In this document: positions 1 through 4,977 of the stretch, piece after piece
Position numbering within the stretch: position 1 is the first letter of the stretch
Layout: each line of letters starts with the position of its first letter
NCBI GenBank assembly: GCA_001800945.1
Contig: MGWJ01000097.1
Coordinates: 1 to 5,536, forward strand
DNA from: Flavobacteria bacterium RIFCSPLOWO2_12_FULL_31_7
Lineage (GTDB): Bacteria > Bacteroidota > Bacteroidia > Flavobacteriales > Flavobacteriaceae
Reading direction: 5' to 3'
Length of the DNA: 5,536 bases
The notes under the pieces: model-generated
Told to the model about the DNA's origin: nothing
The model's database searches: none
The model's input: the letters and a program-made list of their open reading frames with translations, nothing else
Made by a program: the position numbers and the translations under genes

Positions 1-2
1 AA

Positions 3-398
3 AATATCATTTTAATGTTCGATGAAAAATACATTTCTCCCATTCATGTGTATGCCGATAAAGATAAAATTCAACAAGTTTTAACCAACTTAGTGATGAA
101 CTCTATCAAATACGGAAAAGAAAATGGGACTACAGAAATTTCTATTGAAAAAATCAATAAAAACAAAGTCTTAGTTCGAATTCAAGACAATGGAGAAGGT
201 ATAGAACCACAACATTTGTCTCGTATTTTTGAACGTTTTTACAGAATTAGCAAAAGTGGTAATCGTGAAGAAGGCGGTTCAGGCTTAGGATTAGCCATTG
301 TGAAACACATTATTGAAGCACATAACGAAAAAATATTTGTACAAAGTACTTATAAAAAAGGTTCAGAATTTTCATTTACTTTGAAAACAAGCAAATAA
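3..398 (+). CDS. Sensor histidine kinase, C-terminal ATPase domain (5' part outside the window)
   Basis: This is the last 131 codons of a two-component sensor kinase; the frame is open to the window edge, so the ATG at 15 is internal rather than a start. The visible part is nearly the whole HATPase_c domain, which binds ATP and phosphorylates the kinase's own histidine. The N box is at about 72-116 (QVLTNLVMNSIKYG), the G1 box at 186-203 (DNGEGI), the F box at 222-245 (RIFERFYR) and the G2 box at 273-323 (GGSGLGLAIVKH). All look intact. The sensing domain, any membrane segments and the phosphorylated histidine lie upstream and cannot be seen. The spacing of the boxes resembles PhoR/ResE-type kinases, and a response regulator gene would be expected upstream, but both points are inference. 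The last 27 bases overlap the end of the convergent glycosyltransferase gene. Confidence 0.95.
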   Translation, partial: NIILMFDEKYISPIHVYADKDKIQQVLTNLVMNSIKYGKENGTTEISIEKINKNKVLVRIQDNGEGIEPQHLSRIFERFYRISKSGNREEGGSGLGLAIVKHIIEAHNEKIFVQSTYKKGSEFSFTLKTSK

Positions 399-1433
399 TT
401 CAGCCCAATTTTGGTTGTAATTATAAGTTCTAAATCCGGTATAAATATCAATTTTTTGTAATTTATCTAAAGTGAATTTATGTTGTGCACAACTAGGAAC
501 ACTTCCTTCTTTTTTCAATTTTTTGGCTAAATATTCTTGTTCAAACTGCCCTGGAGTGGGAATTAAAAAGGCTTTTGCGCCCAAAAAAGCCAAATCCATA
601 ATTGAGGAATAACCAGAACGACAAATAATATAGTCACTTTCCTGAATGGCAATTTCTAATTCTTCGGCTTCCATATAATTGTAAAACGTAAAATTATTTT
701 GTGTGGCCTTTTTTTGTTCGGCTTCCACCAAGCCTTTTACAAAAAGTATCGATCCTTTAAATTCAGCTAATTCGATGCGTAATTTTTCTTCTAATAAACT
801 ACGTTGCGGTTCTGGGCCAGATAAAACAACCAATAAATCGTGTTTTTTGGATAAATTTCTTTTCTTAAATCGGGTTAATGGACCAATGAATTTCAGGTTG
901 TTTAAATCTGAATTTTCATGACTTAATTTCCCACTTAAATTAATACCTTCAGCTACATCTGGCACCCAACATTCTTTAAATTTCTTGATAAAATATTGGT
1001 GAAATTTACTCGAAATCCAACTCGTATTGCCAGACAAAACATTTACTTGATGAGTAATGTAAATGGAAGGTACTTTTGCTGAAAAAATTCCAGGTCTATT
1101 GTCTTAAATAATTCCAGAAATAGCATGTTTTTTTATGATTTTTTCAAGTATTTTTTTTTCTTTTCGTATCGCAAAAAACAACTTGGGTAATTGTTTGAAA
1201 ATCTTGAATCTAAAATCTTTCCCTTTTTCAGAATATTCGATATTATAATCGGGTAAAGTTTCGAAAATATCGTTTGGAAATTCTTTTTTTAATAAATGTA
1301 ATGAGGCACCATCGCTGGCAATAATAGGCGTGAAGTTGTTTTCTTTAAGTGCGTAAATAATTGGAATACAGCGTGATGCATGACCTAATCCCCAGTTTAA
1401 AGGAGCTACAAGTATTTTTTTTGAGGCATTCAT
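372..1433 (-). pseudogene. MurG-like GT-B glycosyltransferase, interrupted by one in-frame stop
   Basis: Read without the stop, the gene has 353 codons from ATG (1433-1431) to TGA (374-372). Codon 110 (1106-1104) is TAA, and the frame continues unshifted for 243 more codons with conserved features. The N-terminal half has the glycine loop WGLGHASRC (residues 14-22) typical of MurG-like GT-B enzymes. The C-terminal half has LSGPEPQR (about 204-211), RSGYSSIMDLA (272-282) and PTPGQFEQEYLA (292-303), matching the nucleotide-sugar-binding half of that fold. It probably moves a sugar from a nucleotide donor to an unknown acceptor. From memory of flavobacterial relatives, the residue at the stop is usually Ser in an 'ISDNR' stretch, so TCA to TAA (one base) would explain it. 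No ATG lies near the break to restart translation; a TTG at 1037 would omit 132 residues. A recent nonsense mutation or a sequence error is likeliest. The start chosen has ATG directly before the conserved KKILVAPLNWGLGH; a TTG at 1472 would only add 13 unconserved residues. Confidence 0.85.
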
Positions 1434-1489
1434 ATTTGAAGGTTTATTTTCGATTTTGGGGAAAGAAAACAATTGTGTTTATTTTTTTA

Positions 1490-1497
1490 CAAAGATA
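1490..1497 (-). promoter_or_regulatory. Candidate -7 promoter element for the glycosyltransferase gene
   Basis: The minus strand reads TATCTTTG, a full match to the Bacteroidota -7 consensus TAnnTTTG. It lies 56 bases upstream of the glycosyltransferase ATG, so the mRNA would have a leader of about 50 bases. No good TTTG -33 element is visible at the usual distance; that stretch is AT-rich only. Confidence 0.55.
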
Positions 1498-1512
1498 GAT
1501 ACTTTAATTTTA

Positions 1513-1520
1513 TACTTTTG
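1513..1520 (+). promoter_or_regulatory. Candidate -7 promoter element for trmB and the exporter gene
   Basis: The plus strand reads TACTTTTG, a match to TAnnTTTG. A TTTA at 1486-1489 lies 23 bases upstream and could act as a weak -33 element. Transcription would start near 1525, giving a leader of only about 15 bases before the GTG at 1540. This also argues against any trmB start upstream of 1540. Confidence 0.55.
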
Positions 1521-1539
1521 CATTATAAAATTAATTGTT

Positions 1540-2214
1540 GTGGGAAGTAAAAATAAATTAAAAAGATTTAACGAAAACCTAACGTTCTCTAATGTGTTTC
1601 AGCCAACTAGAGAAGAAGTGGTTAATGATAAAGTAGCTTTAAAAGGGAAATGGAATACTGATTTCTTTAAAAATAATAATCCAATTGTATTAGAATTAGG
1701 TTGCGGAAAAGGAGAATATTCAGTTGGTTTAGCCGAAAGATTTCCAGATAAAAACTTTATTGGAGTGGATATTAAAGGGGCTCGTTTTTGGCGTGGTGCG
1801 AAAACTGCTTTAGAAAACGGATTGAATAATGTAGGATTTCTTCGTACACAAATTGAATTAATCAAACATTGTTTTGCAGAAAATGAGGTAGACGAAATTT
1901 GGATTACTTTTCCAGATCCACAAATCAAATACAAGCGTACCAAACACCGTATGACAAATTCGGAATTTCTTCAGAATTATAAAAAAATATTGAAACCGAA
2001 CGGATTAATGCACCTAAAAACTGATAGCGAATTTATGCACGGCTATACTTTAGGTTTGTTACATGGTGAAGGACACGAAGTTTTGTATGCCAATCATAAC
2101 GTGTACAATAACGCCGGAGCACCTGAAGAAGTAACGAGTATTCAAACTTTTTACGAAAGTCAGTATTTAGAAATAAATAAAAACATAACTTACATCCAAT
2201 TTAAAATAAAATAG
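1540..2214 (+). CDS. trmB: tRNA (guanine-N7-)-methyltransferase TrmB
   Basis: TrmB uses S-adenosylmethionine to methylate N7 of a guanine in the variable loop of tRNAs (G46 in the well-studied enzymes). The GTG at 1540 gives 224 residues, beginning MGSKNKLKRF as in flavobacterial relatives. The frame is open further upstream, to a TTG at 1456, but those 28 codons do not look like TrmB and include the likely promoter. The class I methyltransferase fold shows motif I LELGCGKGEY (51-60), the acidic loop GVDIKGARFWRGAK (75-88), and the family signature around FPDPQIKYKRTKHRMT (124-139). The signature has PQIKYKRTKHR where E. coli-type proteins have a PW/KxRHxKRR form; I believe this is normal for Bacteroidota. 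The C-terminal segment TFYESQYL (203-210) corresponds to the family's T-x-(F/Y)-E motif. The TAG stop overlaps the GTG of the next gene by one base, so the two genes are probably co-transcribed and translationally coupled. Confidence 0.95.
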   Translation: MGSKNKLKRFNENLTFSNVFQPTREEVVNDKVALKGKWNTDFFKNNNPIVLELGCGKGEYSVGLAERFPDKNFIGVDIKGARFWRGAKTALENGLNNVGFLRTQIELIKHCFAENEVDEIWITFPDPQIKYKRTKHRMTNSEFLQNYKKILKPNGLMHLKTDSEFMHGYTLGLLHGEGHEVLYANHNVYNNAGAPEEVTSIQTFYESQYLEINKNITYIQFKIK

Positions 2215-2849
2215 TGTCGGTACTTTTTGCTTTTGCTTTTGCAGTTTTGTTTTCTTTTGTTGGTGTTTTGCCACCAGGAATTGTGAACATGACTGTGGCG
2301 AATTACAGTGTAAAAAAGTCATTAAAAAGAGCTAGAAAATTTATTAATGGTGCCATTTTAGTGGTTTTCATTCAAAGCATTCTAGCTTTTTATTTTGCTA
2401 CTTTTTTAGAAAGTCATCCACAAGTTACTCAAAATTTAAAACTAGTAGGAAGTGTTGTTTTCATACTACTAACGGTCTTTTTTTTAGGAAAAGGTATTCA
2501 AAATTTTATTGATTCTAAAGGCGAGATAAAAAAGAAAGCTACCAAAAGTAAACTGAAACCATTCTTACACGGCATTTTTATTTCTGGCTTAAATGTATTT
2601 CCTATTCCATACTATGCGTTTGTAAGTTTGTATTTATCTGCTTTTATTGAAGACTTTTTTACTAATTTAGTTGGTTTAGCTTTTGTGGTTGGAACTACTT
2701 TAGGAACGTTTGTAGTATTTATGGGTTATGCCTATTTGTTCAGAACAATTAAACATAAAGTCACTTTTTTCATCAAAAATATTAACTTTATCATTGCTAT
2801 AATTACGGGTTTAATTGCCGTTTTCACGATTTATAACTTGAATAAATAA
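2214..2849 (+). CDS. LysE-family (RhtB-like) inner-membrane exporter
   Basis: The predicted protein has 211 residues and about six hydrophobic segments (roughly 2-24, 44-64, 75-95, 117-142, 151-176 and 187-207). A basic, lysine-rich loop lies at 101-116. The size, the six-helix layout and the early motif GVLPPGIVNM (17-26) fit the LysE/RhtB superfamily, whose known members export amino acids or other small molecules. The substrate cannot be read from the sequence. The start is GTG, within the TAGTG that also ends trmB; the first helix begins almost at once, so there is no separate signal peptide. It probably shares the trmB promoter, and a terminator-like hairpin follows its stop by 42 bases. 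The pairing with trmB may be simple operon packing and does not by itself imply a shared function. Confidence 0.85.
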   Translation: MSVLFAFAFAVLFSFVGVLPPGIVNMTVANYSVKKSLKRARKFINGAILVVFIQSILAFYFATFLESHPQVTQNLKLVGSVVFILLTVFFLGKGIQNFIDSKGEIKKKATKSKLKPFLHGIFISGLNVFPIPYYAFVSLYLSAFIEDFFTNLVGLAFVVGTTLGTFVVFMGYAYLFRTIKHKVTFFIKNINFIIAIITGLIAVFTIYNLNK

Positions 2850-2891
2850 AGTTTTCAGCAGTTTGAAAATTTTTTCCTTTAGAGAGCATTC

Positions 2892-2940
2892 AAGTTGGAC
2901 TAATTTCGATTAATTAGAAAATTCGTGGCCAACTTTTTTA
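2892..2940 (+). terminator. Hairpin with T-run after the exporter gene
   Basis: AAGTTGG (2892-2898) pairs with CCAACTT (2929-2935), and the 3' arm runs directly into TTTTTTA. Inside the loop, CTAATT (2900-2905) can pair with AATTAG (2912-2917). This is a plausible rho-independent terminator ending the trmB-exporter transcript. The 3' part, AATTCGTGGCC, resembles a phrase that I recall recurring between genes in flavobacteria, so it may also be a dispersed repeat. Confidence 0.6.
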
Positions 2941-2962
2941 TATTATTTTAAAAGTAAAACCA

Positions 2963-3289
2963 TTGAAAATTAAAAACGAAAATTTTTTTGAACGGGTATA
3001 CGAAGTCGCCAAACAAATTCCATACGGAAAAGTCACTTCCTACGGTGCTATTGCGAAAGCTATTGGCGCAGGTCGTTCTGCAAGAATGGTCGGTTGGGCG
3101 ATGAATGCTTGTCACGGAAGAGAAGATATTCCAGCACATCGTGTAGTCAATCGATTAGGACTTTTAACTGGCAAACACCATTTTGAAGGCACCAACTTAA
3201 TGCAACAATTATTAGAAAGCGAAGGCATTCAAGTTATTGACAATCAAATTATAGATTTTAAAAAGCACTTTTGGGAACCGGATTTTTAG
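2963..3289 (+). CDS. Alkyltransferase-like protein (ATL), MGMT/Ada DNA-binding family
   Basis: This 108-residue protein is the DNA-binding domain of O6-alkylguanine-DNA methyltransferases standing alone. It has the helix-turn-helix region GKVTSYGAIAKAIG (22-35), with the conserved Tyr27, then SARMVGWAM (39-47), with Arg41 at the position of the nucleotide-flipping arginine finger. The active-site motif is PAHRVV (57-62): Ala58 replaces the Cys of PCHRV, so it cannot accept alkyl groups by the usual mechanism. ATL proteins of this kind are known to bind O6-alkylguanine and pass the lesion to nucleotide excision repair. The only cysteine, Cys50, lies outside the motif. The start is probably the TTG at 2963; no ATG gives a full-length domain, and the eight residues before FERVYEV fit the family length. 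It lies between two hairpins and may have its own transcript, though I see no good -7 element upstream. Confidence 0.9.
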   Translation: MKIKNENFFERVYEVAKQIPYGKVTSYGAIAKAIGAGRSARMVGWAMNACHGREDIPAHRVVNRLGLLTGKHHFEGTNLMQQLLESEGIQVIDNQIIDFKKHFWEPDF

Positions 3290-3290
3290 T

Positions 3291-3335
3291 GTTTTTAACT
3301 TATAACCAAACCTTATACAATCATAAAAACTTTTT
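3291..3335 (+). terminator. AT-rich hairpin with T-run after the ATL gene
   Basis: GTTTTTA (3291-3297) pairs with TAAAAAC (3324-3330), which is followed directly by TTTTT. Inside it, TATAA (3301-3305) pairs with TTATA (3313-3317). It begins two bases after the ATL stop. The stem has few G-C pairs, so it would be a weak terminator, but the placement is right and the next promoter follows it. Confidence 0.5.
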
Positions 3336-3368
3336 AATCGATAAACTACAAACTTTTAAACTTCTTAC

Positions 3369-3376
3369 TATCTTTG
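3369..3376 (+). promoter_or_regulatory. Candidate -7 promoter element for the mrp-nifU genes
   Basis: TATCTTTG is a full match to the Bacteroidota -7 consensus TAnnTTTG. It is followed by CAAT, so a start of transcription near 3381 and a leader of about 65 bases before the ATG at 3446 are likely. No clear TTTG is found 17-23 bases upstream. The upstream hairpin at 3291-3335 supports a new transcript beginning here. Confidence 0.65.
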
Positions 3377-3445
3377 CAATCTAAAATTAGTTTAAATAAG
3401 CATAGTCTTAAATCGAACTTTTTAAAATTAAGTTTTTATATACAG

Positions 3446-4582
3446 ATGAAATTAGATAGAAAAGAAATTCTTACCGCATTAGAAAGTATTTCAGTTGCGG
3501 GTGAAGGAAAAAATATGGTAGAAAGTGGTGCGGTTCAAAACGTAGTAACTTTTGGTGATGAAGTTGTGGTAGATGTAGTGCTAACTACGCCAGCTTTACA
3601 TATCAAAAATAGAGCAGAAGCAGATATCAAAAAGGTAATTGCCGAAAAAATAAATGCAGATGCCAAAGTTAAAGTAAATATCAAGGTAGAAGCACCTACA
3701 AAAGAAGAAGCCAATACTATCAAAGGAAAACAAATTCCTGGAATTAGTAATATTATTGCGGTTTCTTCAGGAAAAGGTGGTGTGGGTAAATCTACTATTA
3801 CAGCAAATTTAGCAGTAGCTTTATCTAAAATGGGTTTCAAAGTTGGAATTTTAGATGCCGATATTTACGGACCTTCCATGCCAATTATGTTCGATGTAGA
3901 ATCAGCAAAACCTATTTCTGTAGAAATTGATGGAAAATCGAAAATGCAACCAGTACAAAGTTATGGTGTAGAGATTTTATCAATCGGATTTTTTACCAAA
4001 CCAGACCAAGCGGTAATTTGGCGCGGACCCATGGCAGCAAAAGCCTTAAATCAAATGATTTTTGATGCAAATTGGGGTGAAATTGATTTCATGTTAATCG
4101 ATTTACCTCCAGGAACAGGTGACATTCACTTATCAATTATGCAGTCATTACCAATTACGGGTGCAGTTGTGGTAAGTACGCCGCAAGCTGTAGCTTTAGC
4201 CGATGCGAAAAAAGGAGTTTCTATGTTTATGTCGGATTCTATTCAAGTTCCAGTTTTAGGAATTATTGAAAATATGGCATATTTCACTCCAGAAGAACTT
4301 CCTGATAATAAATATTATATCTTTGGAAAAGAAGGTGCGAAAAATTTAGCAGAAGATTTAGAAGTGCCGTTTTTAGGTGAAGTGCCTTTAGTACAAAGCA
4401 TTAGAGAAGCAGGGGATTACGGAAGACCAGCAGCCATGCAAACGGGAACCATTTTAGAAACTGTTTTCGAAGAATTAGCCAGAAATGTAGTGGAAGAAAC
4501 AGTAAAAAGAAACGAAACATTACCCGCTACAGAAGTTATCAAAATTACAACAATGGCAGGTTGTTCTGCTGTTAAAAAATAA
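3446..4582 (+). CDS. Mrp/ApbC/NBP35-family iron-sulfur carrier P-loop ATPase
   Basis: The 378-residue protein has two domains. Residues about 3-82 form a MIP18/DUF59 domain, as found with Fe-S assembly proteins. Residues about 100-350 form the Mrp-type deviant Walker ATPase: P-loop SGKGGVGKST (108-117), DADIYGPSMP (137-146), IDLPPGTGD (218-226) and STPQAVALAD (244-253). Relatives act as dimers that hold a transferable [4Fe-4S] cluster and load it into apo-enzymes in the cytoplasm. The CxxC usually found just after the ENM motif is absent: ENMAYFTPEELPDNKYYIFG (275-294) has no Cys. The whole protein has one Cys, Cys373, in the tail MAGCSAVKK. I believe this is a common Bacteroidota form. The ATG at 3446 is chosen; the frame extends upstream to a TTG at 3374, but that codon lies inside the -7 promoter element and the added 24 residues look unrelated. 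A nifU-like gene follows after 45 bases, supporting an Fe-S role. Confidence 0.93.
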   Translation: MKLDRKEILTALESISVAGEGKNMVESGAVQNVVTFGDEVVVDVVLTTPALHIKNRAEADIKKVIAEKINADAKVKVNIKVEAPTKEEANTIKGKQIPGISNIIAVSSGKGGVGKSTITANLAVALSKMGFKVGILDADIYGPSMPIMFDVESAKPISVEIDGKSKMQPVQSYGVEILSIGFFTKPDQAVIWRGPMAAKALNQMIFDANWGEIDFMLIDLPPGTGDIHLSIMQSLPITGAVVVSTPQAVALADAKKGVSMFMSDSIQVPVLGIIENMAYFTPEELPDNKYYIFGKEGAKNLAEDLEVPFLGEVPLVQSIREAGDYGRPAAMQTGTILETVFEELARNVVEETVKRNETLPATEVIKITTMAGCSAVKK

Positions 4583-4607
4583 GTCAATTGATACTTTGAG
4601 TATTGAC
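4583..4607 (+). other. Hairpin in the spacer between mrp and the nifU-like gene
   Basis: GTCAAT (4583-4588) is repeated inverted as ATTGAC (4602-4607), starting on the base after the mrp stop. An alternative fold pairs ATACT (4591-4595) with AGTAT (4599-4603) around a three-base loop, with GTCA/TGAC closing below. No T-run follows, so it is more likely an mRNA processing or stability element, or partial attenuation, than a full terminator. Confidence 0.4.
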
Positions 4608-4627
4608 GAATAGAAAATTATAAAATT

Positions 4628-4867
4628 ATGACAGAAATTGAAGTTAACGAAAATATCGAAAAAGCTTTAGGCGAAATCCGTCCGTTTTTAAATTCAGATG
4701 GTGGAGATATTGAATTGGTTGAAGTTGTAGATGGAAAACATGTAAAAGTGCGTTTGCAAGGTGCTTGTACAAGCTGTAGTTTAAGTATCAGTACGATGAA
4801 AGCTGGTGTGGAAACTACTATCAAAAAATACGTTCCACAAATTGAAACAGTAGAAAACGTAGGTTAA
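4628..4867 (+). CDS. NifU C-terminal-domain Fe-S cluster scaffold (Nfu type)
   Basis: This 79-residue protein is a stand-alone NifU C-terminal (Nfu) domain. It has the family core RPFLNSDGGDIELV (18-31) and the cluster-binding CxxC in GACTSCSLS (Cys47 and Cys50). Two such proteins share one [4Fe-4S] cluster between their CxxC motifs in known relatives and hand it to target enzymes. The length is usual for the single-domain form. The ATG at 4628 follows an AT-rich leader with no Shine-Dalgarno sequence, as is normal in Bacteroidota. It lies 45 bases after mrp on the same strand and is probably in the same transcript. This NifU could supply the cysteine ligands that the neighbouring Mrp lacks, but that is inference. 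The stop codon sits inside a short perfect hairpin (4861-4878). Confidence 0.95.
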   Translation: MTEIEVNENIEKALGEIRPFLNSDGGDIELVEVVDGKHVKVRLQGACTSCSLSISTMKAGVETTIKKYVPQIETVENVG

Positions 4868-4878
4868 TTTGCTAACCT
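4861..4878 (+). other. Short hairpin spanning the nifU-like stop codon
   Basis: AGGTTA (4861-4866) pairs with TAACCT (4873-4878) around the loop ATTTGC. The TAA stop (4865-4867) lies in the 5' arm and loop edge. No T-run follows, so termination here would be weak; it may be a 3'-end stability structure. Confidence 0.4.
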
Positions 4879-4901
4879 GATAAATGTCATAATATAATTC
4901 A

Positions 4902-4923
4902 GTACAAATTAATTTCTTTGTAC
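4902..4923. promoter_or_regulatory. Inverted repeat GTACAAA-N8-TTTGTAC, possible operator or promoter
   Basis: A perfect 7-base inverted repeat lies 55 bases before the reductase ATG. Its right arm contains TTTCTTTG (4913-4920), which differs from the -7 consensus TAnnTTTG by one base, so a promoter could overlap it. No TTTG -33 element is seen upstream. The spaced symmetry would suit a dimeric regulator, but it could equally be an RNA hairpin. No known operator is recognised. Confidence 0.35.
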
Positions 4924-4939
4924 CGTAAAATTAAAAAAA

Positions 4940-4963
4940 CTTTGCGCCTTTGCGCCTTTGTGG
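4940..4963 (+). repeat. Three tandem 8-base units of CTTTGCGC type
   Basis: CTTTGCGC (4940-4947), CTTTGCGC (4948-4955) and CTTTGTGG (4956-4963) follow each other without gaps. They end 14 bases before the reductase ATG and stand out as GC-richer than the surrounding A-tracts. From memory, strings of CTTTGCG-like units recur in intergenic regions of Flavobacterium and related genomes; their function is not known to me. Here they would lie in the mRNA leader if transcription starts near 4925. Confidence 0.6.
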
Positions 4964-4977
4964 CTAAAACAAAAAAA

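Noticed and set aside
703..921. Plus-strand open frame of 72 codons.
   Set aside because: It lies opposite the glycosyltransferase coding strand, has no recognisable domain and has no promoter.
372..1037. A separate 221-residue minus-strand gene starting with TTG at 1037.
   Set aside because: The frame continues upstream, in phase, through conserved sequence to the TAA at 1104-1106, and the first half of the same enzyme lies just beyond it. It is the 3' part of one broken gene.
1456..1539. Longer trmB beginning at the TTG at 1456.
   Set aside because: The 28 extra residues are not TrmB-like and the region holds the probable promoter; the conserved protein begins at the GTG at 1540.
1599..1943. 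Minus-strand open frame of 114 codons.
   Set aside because: It is antisense to the well-supported trmB gene and its translation has no recognisable motif.
2948..3139. Minus-strand open frame of 63 codons.
   Set aside because: It is antisense to the ATL gene and has no recognisable domain.
3374..3445. Longer Mrp beginning at the TTG at 3374.
   Set aside because: The TTG is part of the -7 element TATCTTTG, and family members begin near MKLDRKEIL at the ATG at 3446.
3535..3840. Minus-strand open frame of 101 codons with hydrophobic stretches.
   Set aside because: It is antisense to the Mrp gene; the hydrophobic look follows from the opposite strand of an ATPase rich in Ala, Val and Lys codons.
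4591..4598. Internal promoter before the nifU-like gene (ATACTTTG).
   Set aside because: The TA and TTTG parts are one base too close for TAnnTTTG, and no -33 element is visible; the sequence is better explained by the hairpin.
4618..4824. Minus-strand open frame of 68 codons.
   Set aside because: It is antisense to the nifU-like gene and shows no independent support.
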